Below are positions 38,369-46,101 of a stretch of DNA of 48,362 bases, in pieces; position 1 is the first letter of the stretch; each line of letters begins with the position of its first letter. The position numbers and the translations under genes are program-made. The notes under the pieces were generated by a model. It worked only from the letters and a program-made list of their open reading frames with translations, was not told the DNA's origin and searched no databases. Origin of the DNA: Zoogloea sp. 1C4. Lineage in GTDB: Bacteria > Pseudomonadota > Gammaproteobacteria > Burkholderiales > Rhodocyclaceae. Where the stretch lies: NCBI RefSeq assembly GCF_009469605.1, contig NZ_SSXU01000026.1:1-48362 (forward strand), given 5' to 3'.

Positions 38369-39379
38369 TTACAGGGCGAGGCTGCCCTTCAGCTTGTCGA
38401 GGAGCTTGGCGCCAACGCCCTTGACGGCCAGCAGATCATCCACCTGCTTGAAGGGGCGGGCGGCGACGATGGCCGCGGCAACGGCCTTGGGCAGGCCCTT
38501 GACGGCGGCGAGCTCGGCTTCGCTGGCGGTGTTGATCGACACCTTGCCGGTTTCGGCCTTGGGGGCGGCTTTCGGGGCGGCCTTCTTCGCGGCGGGCTTC
38601 TTGGCCGGCGTGGCGGGGGCGGCAGGCTCGACTTCGGCAACCGGCGCGGCTTCGGCGGCCCAGCTGACGGGCAGCGGGAAGTCGGTGAAGTCGCGGGTCA
38701 CGTAGCCGGCGGCGGTCCATTCGCGCAGCAGCAGGGCGACGTGCCAGCTGCCGGCCGGGCGGGCGGCCAGGGGCAGGTCGAAGGCGAGGTGCTGCCAGCC
38801 CTGCTGGCCGGCCAGGCTGCCCAGGAAGACGCCGGCGAGCTGCACGCCGTCGGTGTTGCCACGCTCGCCGAAGGGGGCGGGCAGGGCCCACAGCTCGGCG
38901 ACGAGGCTGCCGCTCAGGTTGTCGGCGGCGCGGGGGTTGTCGATGCCGTCGATGGTGATGTGCACCTGGCTGTCGCCGAGGGTGAAGCCCGCGCTGCCCT
39001 GGATGCGGGGCTGGGCGAACTGCTCGGGGAGCGGGAAGTTGGCGAAGTCGTGGACGCTGCCGTCGTGGCCGTCGGCGAGCACCAGCACCATGGCGTGTTG
39101 GGCGTGACCGGCGGGCGGAAAGGCGGGGACGCTGGCGCTGACCCGGGCTTCATCACCACCGACCGCCACTTCGGCCACCTTGGTGCCGCGCACGGGCTGG
39201 CCGTCGAAGGGCGCATCGCAGGCCCACAGCTGGAGGGCCCAGTTGCCGGCAGCGTTGCCGAGGAGTTCGGCGTTGAGCTGCACCTGGTCGCCGTCAAAGG
39301 CGTAGCCGTGGTCGGGGCCGAGGCGCAGGGCGCCGGGGGTGAGGCTGGTCGGGGTCTGGAGGGTGTTGCGCGTCTGCAT
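38369..39379 (-). CDS. Two-repeat beta-domain protein with C-terminal helix-hairpin-helix (ComEA-like) domain
   Basis: I do not recognise the whole 336-residue protein. It has two homologous domains of about 105 residues (18-122 and 123-240), each with ...ELWAxxAPF..., a G-rich strand and a closing DFANFPLPEQF or DFTDFPLPVSW. A low-complexity Ala/Pro/Lys linker (about 245-275) is followed by a ComEA-type helix-hairpin-helix: VSINTASEAELAAVKGLPKA then VDDLLAVKGVGAKLLDKL. HhH pairs bind DNA backbones non-specifically. No signal peptide was seen. It converges with the YgjP-like gene, with 12 bases between their ends. Confidence 0.85.
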   Translation of the reverse strand: MQTRNTLQTPTSLTPGALRLGPDHGYAFDGDQVQLNAELLGNAAGNWALQLWACDAPFDGQPVRGTKVAEVAVGGDEARVSASVPAFPPAGHAQHAMVLVLADGHDGSVHDFANFPLPEQFAQPRIQGSAGFTLGDSQVHITIDGIDNPRAADNLSGSLVAELWALPAPFGERGNTDGVQLAGVFLGSLAGQQGWQHLAFDLPLAARPAGSWHVALLLREWTAAGYVTRDFTDFPLPVSWAAEAAPVAEVEPAAPATPAKKPAAKKAAPKAAPKAETGKVSINTASEAELAAVKGLPKAVAAAIVAARPFKQVDDLLAVKGVGAKLLDKLKGSLAL

Positions 39380-39494
39380 CTCGTGTCACCTGCGGGAGTC
39401 GGGGCGCGCGATTCTGCGGGTGCGTGGATTGCAGCGTCAATCGTTTGGCGATTGATTTTTTGGATGCCCCAACAGGGGGCGCAAAACCGCCGAA

Positions 39495-39534
39495 AACCGC
39501 ACCAATACTGGGATTGCACTGTATTGGTGCGGTT
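39495..39534 (-). terminator. Perfect 14-bp inverted repeat downstream of rng (terminator-like)
   Basis: The arms AACCGCACCAATAC (39495-39508) and GTATTGGTGCGGTT (39521-39534) are perfect reverse complements with a 12-base loop, 27 bases past the rng stop. On the minus strand the stem is followed by TTTTCGGCGG, a short T-run, so a rho-independent terminator for the maf/rng unit is the simplest reading. GCACCA...TGGTGC also resembles an NtrC half-site pair, but the spacing is too long. Confidence 0.55.
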
Positions 39535-39560
39535 ATTTCATCGGCATTGTCGGGTTTGCT

Positions 39561-41015
39561 TCAAAGCAGCACGATGTCGAACTGCTCCTGGCCGTAGCTG
39601 GCCTCGGGGTGCAGGGAGATCGTCTTGTCGATGAAGTCGGAGAGCATCGCCAGCGACTGGGATTCTTCTTCCAGGAAGAGGTCGATGACGATGGGCGAGG
39701 CGAGCACGCGGAATTCCTTGGCGTTGAACTGGCGGGCTTCACGCAGCAGCTCGCGGAGGATCTCGTAGGCCACGGTGCGGGCGGTCTTGACCTCGCCCCG
39801 GCCGTTACAGGTGGGACAGGGCTCGCACAGCAGGTGGGCGAGGGATTCCCGGGTGCGCTTGCGGGTCATCTCGACGAGGCCCAGCGACGTGAAGCCATTG
39901 ACCGTCATCTTGGTGTGGTCGCGGGACAGCGCCTTGCGGAACTCGTCGAGCACGGCGGCCCGGTGTTCGGCGCTCTCCATGTCGATGAAGTCGACGATGA
40001 TGATGCCGCCCAGGTTGCGCAGGCGCAGCTGGCGGGCGATGGACTGGGCGGCCTCGAGGTTGGTCTTGAAGATGGTGTCGTCGAAGTTGCGGGCGCCGAC
40101 GAAGCCGCCGGTGTTCACGTCGACGGTGGTCATCGCCTCGGTCTGGTCGATGATGAGGTAGCCGCCGGATTTGAGATCCACCCGCCGGGCCAGGGCCTTC
40201 TCGATCTCGGCTTCGACGCCGTGCAGGTCGAACAGCGGCCGCTCGCCGGTGTAGTGGTCGAGGAGCGGCGCCACCTGGGGCATGTACTCGCTGGCGAAGG
40301 CCATCAGCTTCTGGAAGTTCTCGCGGGAGTCGGCCACGATGCGCGAGGTGGCGTCGGTGACGAAATCGCGCAGCACCCGCTGGGCGAGGTTGAGATCCTG
40401 GTACAGCACGGTGGGCGGGAAGGCGCCGACGGTGCGGTTGCGGATCTCGGCCCACAGCTTGCGCAGGTAGGCGATGTCGGCGGCGAGTTCCTCGTCGGTG
40501 GCGTATTCGGCCATCGTGCGCACGATGTAGCCGCCCTTCTCGTCGGGCGGTAGCAGGCGGCTGACCCGCTCGCGCAGGGCTTCCCGGCCGGCTTCGTCGC
40601 CGATCCGCTGGGAGATGCCGATGTGCTTGTCCTGGGGCAGGTAGACCAGCATCCGGCCGGCGATGGATATCTGGGTGGACAGCCGCGCGCCCTTGGTGCC
40701 GATCGGATCTTTCAGCACCTGCACCATGAGGTTCTGGCCTTCGGCGAGGATGCGCTCGATGGGCCGCAGGGCGTCGCCGGCGTGGCGGTCGGTCCAGATG
40801 TCGGCCACGTGGAGGAAGGCGGTGCGCTCAAGGCCCACGTCCATGAAGGCCGACTGCATGCCGGGCAGCACGCGCACGACCTTGCCCAGATAGATGTTGC
40901 CGACGATGCCGCGGCTGGCGGTGCGCTCGACGTGGACTTCCTGGACGACGCCCTGCTGCATGAGGGCGACGCGGGTTTCCTGGGGGGTGAAGTTGATGAG
41001 GTATTCGTCGGACAT
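39561..41015 (-). CDS. rng: Ribonuclease G
   Basis: RNase G is an RNase E/G-family endonuclease that matures the 5' end of 16S rRNA and decays some mRNAs. The 484-residue product matches E. coli RNase G in length (489). It has the S1 RNA-binding domain (about 35-125, GNIYLGKVVRVLPGMQSAFMD), the 5'-sensor region, the catalytic DNase I-like part with VDVNTGGFVGARNFDDT and IIIVDFIDM (metal-binding aspartates), and the Zn-link CEPCPTC. It lacks the long C-terminal scaffold of RNase E. The start at 41015 gives MSDEYLINFTPQETRVAL; upstream codons are not conserved. It lies downstream of maf, as in E. coli. Confidence 0.96.
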   Translation of the reverse strand: MSDEYLINFTPQETRVALMQQGVVQEVHVERTASRGIVGNIYLGKVVRVLPGMQSAFMDVGLERTAFLHVADIWTDRHAGDALRPIERILAEGQNLMVQVLKDPIGTKGARLSTQISIAGRMLVYLPQDKHIGISQRIGDEAGREALRERVSRLLPPDEKGGYIVRTMAEYATDEELAADIAYLRKLWAEIRNRTVGAFPPTVLYQDLNLAQRVLRDFVTDATSRIVADSRENFQKLMAFASEYMPQVAPLLDHYTGERPLFDLHGVEAEIEKALARRVDLKSGGYLIIDQTEAMTTVDVNTGGFVGARNFDDTIFKTNLEAAQSIARQLRLRNLGGIIIVDFIDMESAEHRAAVLDEFRKALSRDHTKMTVNGFTSLGLVEMTRKRTRESLAHLLCEPCPTCNGRGEVKTARTVAYEILRELLREARQFNAKEFRVLASPIVIDLFLEEESQSLAMLSDFIDKTISLHPEASYGQEQFDIVLL

Positions 41016-41170
41016 GATGGCGGGTGCAAATGGTGATGGGTGAGGGCCGGGCTGGGCCGGGCCTTCACCGATCGCCACTCGTCCTGCGGCGGGCGCGGGC
41101 GCTTGTCCGATGGGGCGTCATGGCGCCCCGGTTGTGGGTTTGTCTCCTCGTCAGGCGTGCCGGCTGGCGG

Positions 41171-41770
41171 TCACAGAGAATAGCCGAATTCCTGCAGCAG
41201 GGCGCCGGTCTCGAAGAGCGGCAGGCCCATGATGCCGGTGTAGCTGCCGCGGATCTCCTCGATGAACAGCGCGGCGCGACCCTGGATGCCGTAGGCGCCG
41301 GCCTTGTCGTCGGCTTCGCCGGTGGCCACGTAGTAGCGGATCTCGTCTTCAGACAGGGGGCGGAAACGTACCTCGCTGGTGGACAGCCGTGTCTCGAAGC
41401 GCAGGCCATCGCTCACCACCACCGCGGTGAGCACCCGATGGACGCGGCCCGACAGGCGCTGCAGGATCGCCACGGCGTGCTCGCCGTCGTCGGGCTTGCC
41501 GATGATCTCGCCATCAAGCTCGAGGGTGGTGTCGGCGGCCAGCAGCAGGCGCTGGGGCAGCTCGCGCCAGCGCATGCGCTGGATGCCGCCGGTAGCCTTG
41601 GCGTTGGCGACGCGCTGCACGTAGGTGACGGCATCCTCGCCGGGGAGCACGTCTTCGGCGATGTCGTGATCGTTGCGACCGGGGCCGCGGAACAGCAGGG
41701 GCTCGAAGTGAACGTGGATCTGCTGCAGCAGTTCGCGCCGGCGGGGGCTGTTGGAGGCGAGGTAGATCAT
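41171..41770 (-). CDS. maf: Maf-family nucleoside triphosphate pyrophosphatase
   Basis: The 199-residue product belongs to the YhdE-type Maf group, which hydrolyses dTTP, UTP and modified pyrimidine nucleotides and can influence septum formation when overexpressed. It starts MIYLASNSPRRRELLQQI with the phosphate-binding SNSPRR motif and has LLAADTTLELDGEIIGKP with catalytic Asp and GIQGRAALFIEEIRGSYTGI near the end. The paralogue beside rng is the expected copy. Both 155-base gaps on either side lack genes; the one toward rng includes GGGGCG...CGCCCC, a small hairpin. Confidence 0.96.
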   Translation of the reverse strand: MIYLASNSPRRRELLQQIHVHFEPLLFRGPGRNDHDIAEDVLPGEDAVTYVQRVANAKATGGIQRMRWRELPQRLLLAADTTLELDGEIIGKPDDGEHAVAILQRLSGRVHRVLTAVVVSDGLRFETRLSTSEVRFRPLSEDEIRYYVATGEADDKAGAYGIQGRAALFIEEIRGSYTGIMGLPLFETGALLQEFGYSL

Positions 41771-41915
41771 GGGGCGGCAATGCGTGAAGGATGAACGGCA
41801 GGATGCCCGGCCGGACGGCCTTGCGCCTTATGCAAAAGCGGTTCCGGACCAACCGGAAGCATAAAGCGAAACAGGGCCGCGCGGGCACCCGGCGTGGCGC
41901 TTCACGTGCGCCCCG

Positions 41916-42386
41916 TCACTCCCGGTGGTAGGGGTGGTTCTTGAGGACGCTCCAGGCCCGGTAGAGTGCCTCGGCGAGCATCACCCGGACGAGGGCGTGG
42001 GGCAGGGTGAGGCTGGACAGGCGCATCGTCTCGTGGGCGGTGGCCTTGAGGGCGGGGTCGAGGCCGTCCGGCCCGCCGATGATGAGGGCCACGTCGTCGC
42101 CCCCGTCCTGCCAGCGTTCGAGCCGTCTGGCGAGGGCCTTGGAGGTGAGATCCTCGCCCCGTTCGTCGAGGATCAGCCGCCGGCAGCGGGGCGGGAGGGC
42201 GGCTTCGATGCGGGCGGCTTCGGCGGCCATCATGGCTTCGACCGTCTTGCCGGTGGTGCGCGGCTCGGCCTTCACCTCGACGAGCTGGATGGGCAGCTCG
42301 CGGGGCATGCGCTTGGCGAAGTCGTCGAAGGCGGTGTCGACCCACGCGGGCATGCGTGTGCCGACAGCAACCAGCAGCAGCTTCAT
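41916..42386 (-). CDS. rlmH: 23S rRNA (pseudouridine-1915-N3)-methyltransferase RlmH
   Basis: RlmH is a SPOUT-class methyltransferase that modifies pseudouridine 1915 in helix 69 of assembled 70S ribosomes. The 156-residue protein has the usual start [17 protein letters not shown], the mid-protein [15 protein letters not shown], the trefoil-knot SAM loop [12 protein letters not shown] and the C-terminal [24 protein letters not shown]. Length is typical. It lies seven bases after rsfS, its usual partner. Confidence 0.97.
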   Translation of the reverse strand: MKLLLVAVGTRMPAWVDTAFDDFAKRMPRELPIQLVEVKAEPRTTGKTVEAMMAAEAARIEAALPPRCRRLILDERGEDLTSKALARRLERWQDGGDDVALIIGGPDGLDPALKATAHETMRLSSLTLPHALVRVMLAEALYRAWSVLKNHPYHRE

Positions 42387-42393
42387 GGGGCGC

Positions 42394-42741
42394 TCAGGCG
42401 GCGCGGCGCGGGCGTGCGGGCGTGGCGGCCCACAGTTCCTCGAGGTTGTAGTAGCTGCGTACGGCCGGCTGCATGATGTGCACGACGATGGCGCCGAGGT
42501 CGACCAGCACCCATTCGCCGCTGCCTTCGCCTTCGATGCCGATGATCTGGATGCCGGCTTCGCGGGCCTTGTCGGCCACGCTGCGGGCGAGGGCGCGGGT
42601 CTGGCGGTTGGAGTCGCCGCTGGCGATCACGACGCGCTCGAAGAGGGCGCTGATGCGCGTGGTGTCGATGACCTGGATGTCCTTGGCCTTGATGTCTTCA
42701 AGGGCGGAAACGACGAGCTGTTCGAGTTGGGTGATGTCCAT
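42394..42741 (-). CDS. rsfS: Ribosomal silencing factor RsfS
   Basis: RsfS binds L14 of the large subunit and blocks subunit joining in starvation. The 115-residue form starts [21 protein letters not shown]; an in-frame TTG- or ATG-type extension to 42783 would overlap nadD and has no family homology. Conserved [19 protein letters not shown] and [18 protein letters not shown] are present. The basic C-tail is [10 protein letters not shown]. The start lies four bases after the nadD stop. Confidence 0.96.
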   Translation of the reverse strand: MDITQLEQLVVSALEDIKAKDIQVIDTTRISALFERVVIASGDSNRQTRALARSVADKAREAGIQIIGIEGEGSGEWVLVDLGAIVVHIMQPAVRSYYNLEELWAATPARPRRAA

Positions 42742-42745
42742 TGAG

Positions 42746-43405
42746 TCAGAGATAGAGTTGATGCCGGGAAATATAGTCAACAACCGGCGGGGGGAGCAAA
42801 TAACGCAGGCTCAGCCCGGCAGCCGCGCGGGCGCGGATGTCGGTGGCCGAGATTGCCAGGGGAGTCATTTCGAAGGGCACGATGGCGCCGGCCGGGGCTG
42901 CGCCGAGGGCGGCCGGGCTGGCCTTGCAACGGGCGACGAGGTCGGCCAGCGCCGGGGGCATTTGCGCGGCGTCTAGGGTGTAGCCGGGGCGGTTGGCCAC
43001 GGCCAGGTGGGCGAAATCCAGGAGCTCCGTCCAGCGCCGCCAGGTGGGCAGGCCGAGGAAGGCATCCACGCCCAGCAGCAGCACCAGCGGCCGCGCGGGG
43101 CCGAGTTCGGCGCGCAGGCGTTCGAGGGTCAGGATGGTGAAGCTGGCCTGGGCGGCGGTGACTTCGGCGGCATCGACCTCGAAGGCCGGGTTGTCGGCGG
43201 TGGCGAGGCGGGCCATCGCCAGCCGGTGGTTGCCGCTCGCGCCGGGCGTGGCACGGTGGGGAGGCTGGCCGGCGGGGATCAGGCGCACGCGCGCCAGGCC
43301 CAGCGCCTCGCGGGCGGTTTCGGCGAGGCGCAGGTGGCCCAGGTGGATCGGGTCGAAGGTGCCGCCGAACAGGCCCAGCGGGCCTGCGGGGTCAGTCCTG
43401 CTCAT
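42746..43405 (-). CDS. nadD: Nicotinate-nucleotide adenylyltransferase
   Basis: NadD makes nicotinate adenine dinucleotide in NAD biosynthesis. The 219-residue product has the nucleotidyltransferase motif GLFGGTFDPIHLGH (residues 11-24), the AGQPPHR segment, LLLGVDAFLGLPTWRRW and the C-terminal ISATDIRARAA, equivalent to ISSTxIR. The start at 43405 was preferred over an open frame 17 codons longer that lies in the upstream membrane-protein gene. The gene overlaps the end of that gene by 14 bases, showing tight coupling. Confidence 0.96.
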   Translation of the reverse strand: MSRTDPAGPLGLFGGTFDPIHLGHLRLAETAREALGLARVRLIPAGQPPHRATPGASGNHRLAMARLATADNPAFEVDAAEVTAAQASFTILTLERLRAELGPARPLVLLLGVDAFLGLPTWRRWTELLDFAHLAVANRPGYTLDAAQMPPALADLVARCKASPAALGAAPAGAIVPFEMTPLAISATDIRARAAAGLSLRYLLPPPVVDYISRHQLYL

Positions 43406-44168
43406 CCGGGGTGATCTTGCCGAACACGTCGGTGGTGTTGGCGTAAAGGCTGGCAAAAACCACCGGCATGAAGACCACCGGGAAGGCGAGGGCGGCGAGG
43501 CTGCCGAGGATGGGCAGGGCCAGGTCGAGGACCACCACCACCAGGCTCACCGCCTGGGTGACGAGCATCAGGCACAGCCCGTACACCAGGAACGCGCGCC
43601 AGTTGCGCAGGCAGGCCACGTAGCTGAAGAACAGCGCCTTGACGGCAGGCACCTTGCCCCAGGCAGCCAGCAGCGGGGCGAACCAGTAGGCCATCGCCAG
43701 CGGCGTGAAACCGACCACCACGATCAGCACCGCGAGGCCGAAGGACGGGTTTTCCGAGAGGGTCTCGCCGGCGTCGGCCTTGCCGAGCAGGATGTTCACC
43801 ATCCGGTCGCCCATGCTGCCGTCGATCAGCACGGCCAGCCCGACCAGGGCCAGGGTGCACAGGAAGTTGATGCCGCCGATCTTGATGAGCTCGGGCAGCT
43901 GCTGGCGAAAGCCCGAGAACATCACCTCGGGCCCCACCTTGCGGCCTTCGGCGACGGCCTTGCAGCCGTTGTAGATGCCCAGCGCCAGGGCCGGCGTGGT
44001 GAGCGAGATGACGATTGGCCCGATGTACGGGACGATGAACATCACCAGCTGGATGAAGGAGTAGGCCATCACCAGGAAGGTGATGAGGGCCGGGTTGCGT
44101 TTCCAGATCGCGAAGCCGTCGACGATCCAGGCCCAGCCGCGCCGGGCGGGAAGGGTGCGCGCCTGCAC
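43392..44168 (-). CDS. BPSS1780-type membrane protein (paralogue A)
   Basis: The 258-residue polytopic membrane protein has about six hydrophobic segments (for example ALITFLVMAYSFIQLVMFIV, FGLAVLIVVVGFTPLAMAYWF, GLCLMLVTQAVSLVVVVLDLA). Its layout and WFAPLLAAWGKVPAVKALFFS motif match the BPSS1780 family of betaproteobacterial membrane proteins, whose function is unknown. It starts with GTG at 44168; the first residues MQARTLPARRGWAWIVDGFAIW carry the conserved W-x-W helix start. The stop overlaps nadD. A second family member follows upstream. Confidence 0.85.
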   Translation of the reverse strand: MQARTLPARRGWAWIVDGFAIWKRNPALITFLVMAYSFIQLVMFIVPYIGPIVISLTTPALALGIYNGCKAVAEGRKVGPEVMFSGFRQQLPELIKIGGINFLCTLALVGLAVLIDGSMGDRMVNILLGKADAGETLSENPSFGLAVLIVVVGFTPLAMAYWFAPLLAAWGKVPAVKALFFSYVACLRNWRAFLVYGLCLMLVTQAVSLVVVVLDLALPILGSLAALAFPVVFMPVVFASLYANTTDVFGKITPDEQD

Positions 44169-44172
44169 CGGC

Positions 44173-44970
44173 TTACTCCGGCGTGGCTTCGGGCTGCGCG
44201 GCCGGCGGCAGGGCCGGGCGTTCGCCGAAGACGTCCTGGAACGAGGCGTAGAGGGTGCCGGCGAGCACCGGGATCAGCACCAGCACGCCCAGCCCGGCGG
44301 GGAGCATCGCCACCCAGATCAGCACGTAGATCAGCACCCCGAGGACGACGAAGGCCCCGAAGTTGTTGAAGCACGCGGTGAGCGAGAGCTTCATCGCATC
44401 GAGCGGCGGGGTGTCGCGCAGCACCACCAGCGGCGCGGCGAACCACAGCGCGGTGATGAGCAGCACCCACAGCACCGAGAACACCACGCTGCCCAGCACC
44501 ACGCCGCTCACCAGGCCCAGCCCGAGGCCGGCCAGCGCGCCGAGGATGTAGCCGGTGAGCAGCGCGCCGCCGCCCACCACCACCGACACGAAACCGGCGA
44601 CGAGGCCGCCGAGCAGGTAGAACACGCCCACCAGGGCGAGGTTGCCGGCATGCACCTTGAGGCCCGCGGCGAGGTGATCGACCCGCAGGGGCTGGCCCTG
44701 GGCGAGGGCGTGGCAGCCCATCACCATGCCGGCGACCATCACCGGGAAGCCGATCAGCACCACCGCCCAGCCCAGCAGGGGCACCAGCCCCAGCACGAAG
44801 AGCATCACGATGAAGATCACCGCGATGGCGATCCACACGCCGGGGCTCTGCATGAAATAGGACCAGCCGGCCTTCAGCCACACCAGGCTTTCGGCAGGGG
44901 ACACGTGGCGCGGCTGGGGATGCCGGGCGCTGCTGTACGGATGGGATGCCGGGGAGGCCGGTTCGGTCAT
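44173..44970 (-). CDS. BPSS1780-type membrane protein (paralogue B)
   Basis: The 265-residue paralogue has a polar N-terminus (MTEPASPASHPYSSAR), then about six hydrophobic segments beginning GVWIAIAVIFIVMLFVLGLV. It shares with the neighbouring protein the WFAAPLVVLRDTPPLDAMKLS segment, which aligns with WFAPLLAAWGKVPAVKALFFS, and the FGAFVVLGVLIYVL helix. A Pro/Ala tail ends the protein. Tandem copies between thrB and nadD suggest a duplicated pair, perhaps a heteromer (inference). They are four bases apart. Confidence 0.85.
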   Translation of the reverse strand: MTEPASPASHPYSSARHPQPRHVSPAESLVWLKAGWSYFMQSPGVWIAIAVIFIVMLFVLGLVPLLGWAVVLIGFPVMVAGMVMGCHALAQGQPLRVDHLAAGLKVHAGNLALVGVFYLLGGLVAGFVSVVVGGGALLTGYILGALAGLGLGLVSGVVLGSVVFSVLWVLLITALWFAAPLVVLRDTPPLDAMKLSLTACFNNFGAFVVLGVLIYVLIWVAMLPAGLGVLVLIPVLAGTLYASFQDVFGERPALPPAAQPEATPE

Positions 44971-45047
44971 GACTGGGTTGGGGAAAACAGGAATACGGGA
45001 CGAAAAATCAGCATGTTGCGTTGCAGTGAAATGCTAGCCCAAATCGC

Positions 45048-45067
45048 CGGCGGTGTTCAAACCGCCG
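45048..45067. repeat. Short hairpin after thrB
   Basis: The perfect 7-bp stem CGGCGGT-GTTCAA-ACCGCCG lies 20 bases past the end of thrB and upstream of the membrane-protein pair. There is no T-run on either side, so it is at best a weak terminator or attenuator. Confidence 0.4.
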
Positions 45068-45086
45068 ATCGGATCGCGACCGGATT

Positions 45087-46034
45087 TCATGCGGGCAGGG
45101 CCGGCAGCGCGGTGTCGGTGGCGCGCTGGTTGAGGATGCGCCGGTATTCGCCCGGGTCCTTCACCAGCACCATCTCGCCGGCCCGCGGACGGTGGAAATC
45201 CTCCAGCCGCGACAGCCAGAAGCGCAGCGCCGCGGCGCGCAGCATCGCCGGCCAGGCGGCCCGCTCGGCGGCGGTGAACGGGCGCGATTCGGCATAGCCT
45301 TCGAGGAGCGCAGCGGTGCGCACAGGGTCGAGGCGCCCGTCGGCGTCGGCGCACCAGTCGTTCACCGTCACCGCCACGTCGAACAGCAGGGCATCGACGC
45401 CGGCAAAGTAGAAATCGATCACCCCGCCGACGAACTCGCCGTCCCACAGCACGTTGTCGCGGAACAGATCGGCGTGGATCACGCCCTGGGGCAGCTTGCG
45501 CAGATCGAAGCCGGCCTGGAAGACGAGTTCGGCGTCGAGCTCGGCCTGCTCGTAGGCCGAAAGATGCGGGCGCACCCGCTGGGCGCAGTCGCGGCGCCAG
45601 TCGGCGTTGCGCGGGTTGGCCTGCTTGCGGCCGAAATTGACGCCGGCCAGATGCAGCCCGGCCATCATCGCGCCGATGCGCCGGCAGTGGGCTGGGCCGG
45701 GGTTCATCTCGGACTTGCCGGAGAGCCGCGCCACCAGCACTGCCGGCTTGCCGGAGAGGGTGCCCAGGTATTCGTTGTCGCGGTTGGCTACCGGCGCGGG
45801 CACGGGCAGGCCGTGACGGGCCAGGTGGGCCATCAGGTGCAGGTAGAAGGGCAGCTCGGCCCGGGGCATCGTCTCGAACAGCGTGAGCACGTAGCGGCCC
45901 AGGCTGGTGGTGACGAAGAAGTTGCTGTTCTGCACGCCGGCAGAGATGCCCTGCAGGTTTTCGAGGCGGCCGATGGCGTAGTTGCGCAGCCAGTCGGCGA
46001 GCTCGGATTCGGTGACGGGAGTGAATACAGACAT
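45087..46034 (-). CDS. thrB: Homoserine kinase (ThrB2, APH-fold type)
   Basis: This enzyme phosphorylates homoserine for threonine synthesis. The 315-residue protein is of the aminoglycoside-phosphotransferase-like (choline-kinase) class, not the GHMP class: it has the early ENLQGISAGVQNSNFFVTT lobe, the catalytic GVIHADLFRDNVLWDG with the HxDxxxxN signature, and VIDFYFAGVDALLFDVAVTVNDW. The start at 46034 (MSVFTPVTESELADWL) is conserved. It is divergent from rep and possibly promoted from the same 67-base gap. Confidence 0.96.
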   Translation of the reverse strand: MSVFTPVTESELADWLRNYAIGRLENLQGISAGVQNSNFFVTTSLGRYVLTLFETMPRAELPFYLHLMAHLARHGLPVPAPVANRDNEYLGTLSGKPAVLVARLSGKSEMNPGPAHCRRIGAMMAGLHLAGVNFGRKQANPRNADWRRDCAQRVRPHLSAYEQAELDAELVFQAGFDLRKLPQGVIHADLFRDNVLWDGEFVGGVIDFYFAGVDALLFDVAVTVNDWCADADGRLDPVRTAALLEGYAESRPFTAAERAAWPAMLRAAALRFWLSRLEDFHRPRAGEMVLVKDPGEYRRILNQRATDTALPALPA

Positions 46035-46065
46035 GGTGGCGGGAGCTTACATCAATCGGTGGCGG

Positions 46066-46071
46066 TAGAAT
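46066..46071 (+). promoter_or_regulatory. -10-like element before rep
   Basis: TAGAAT lies 30 bases before the rep ATG in the short thrB-rep divergent gap. No good -35 hexamer is visible. Confidence 0.3.
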
Positions 46072-46101
46072 GCCCTCCCCCGCTTCACCCGTTGCACCGC
46101 C

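Noticed and set aside
39495-39534. NtrC operator
   Set aside because: The half-site spacing is far too long and there is no sigma-54 promoter (TGGC-N7-TTGC) near it. It is kept as a terminator-like repeat.
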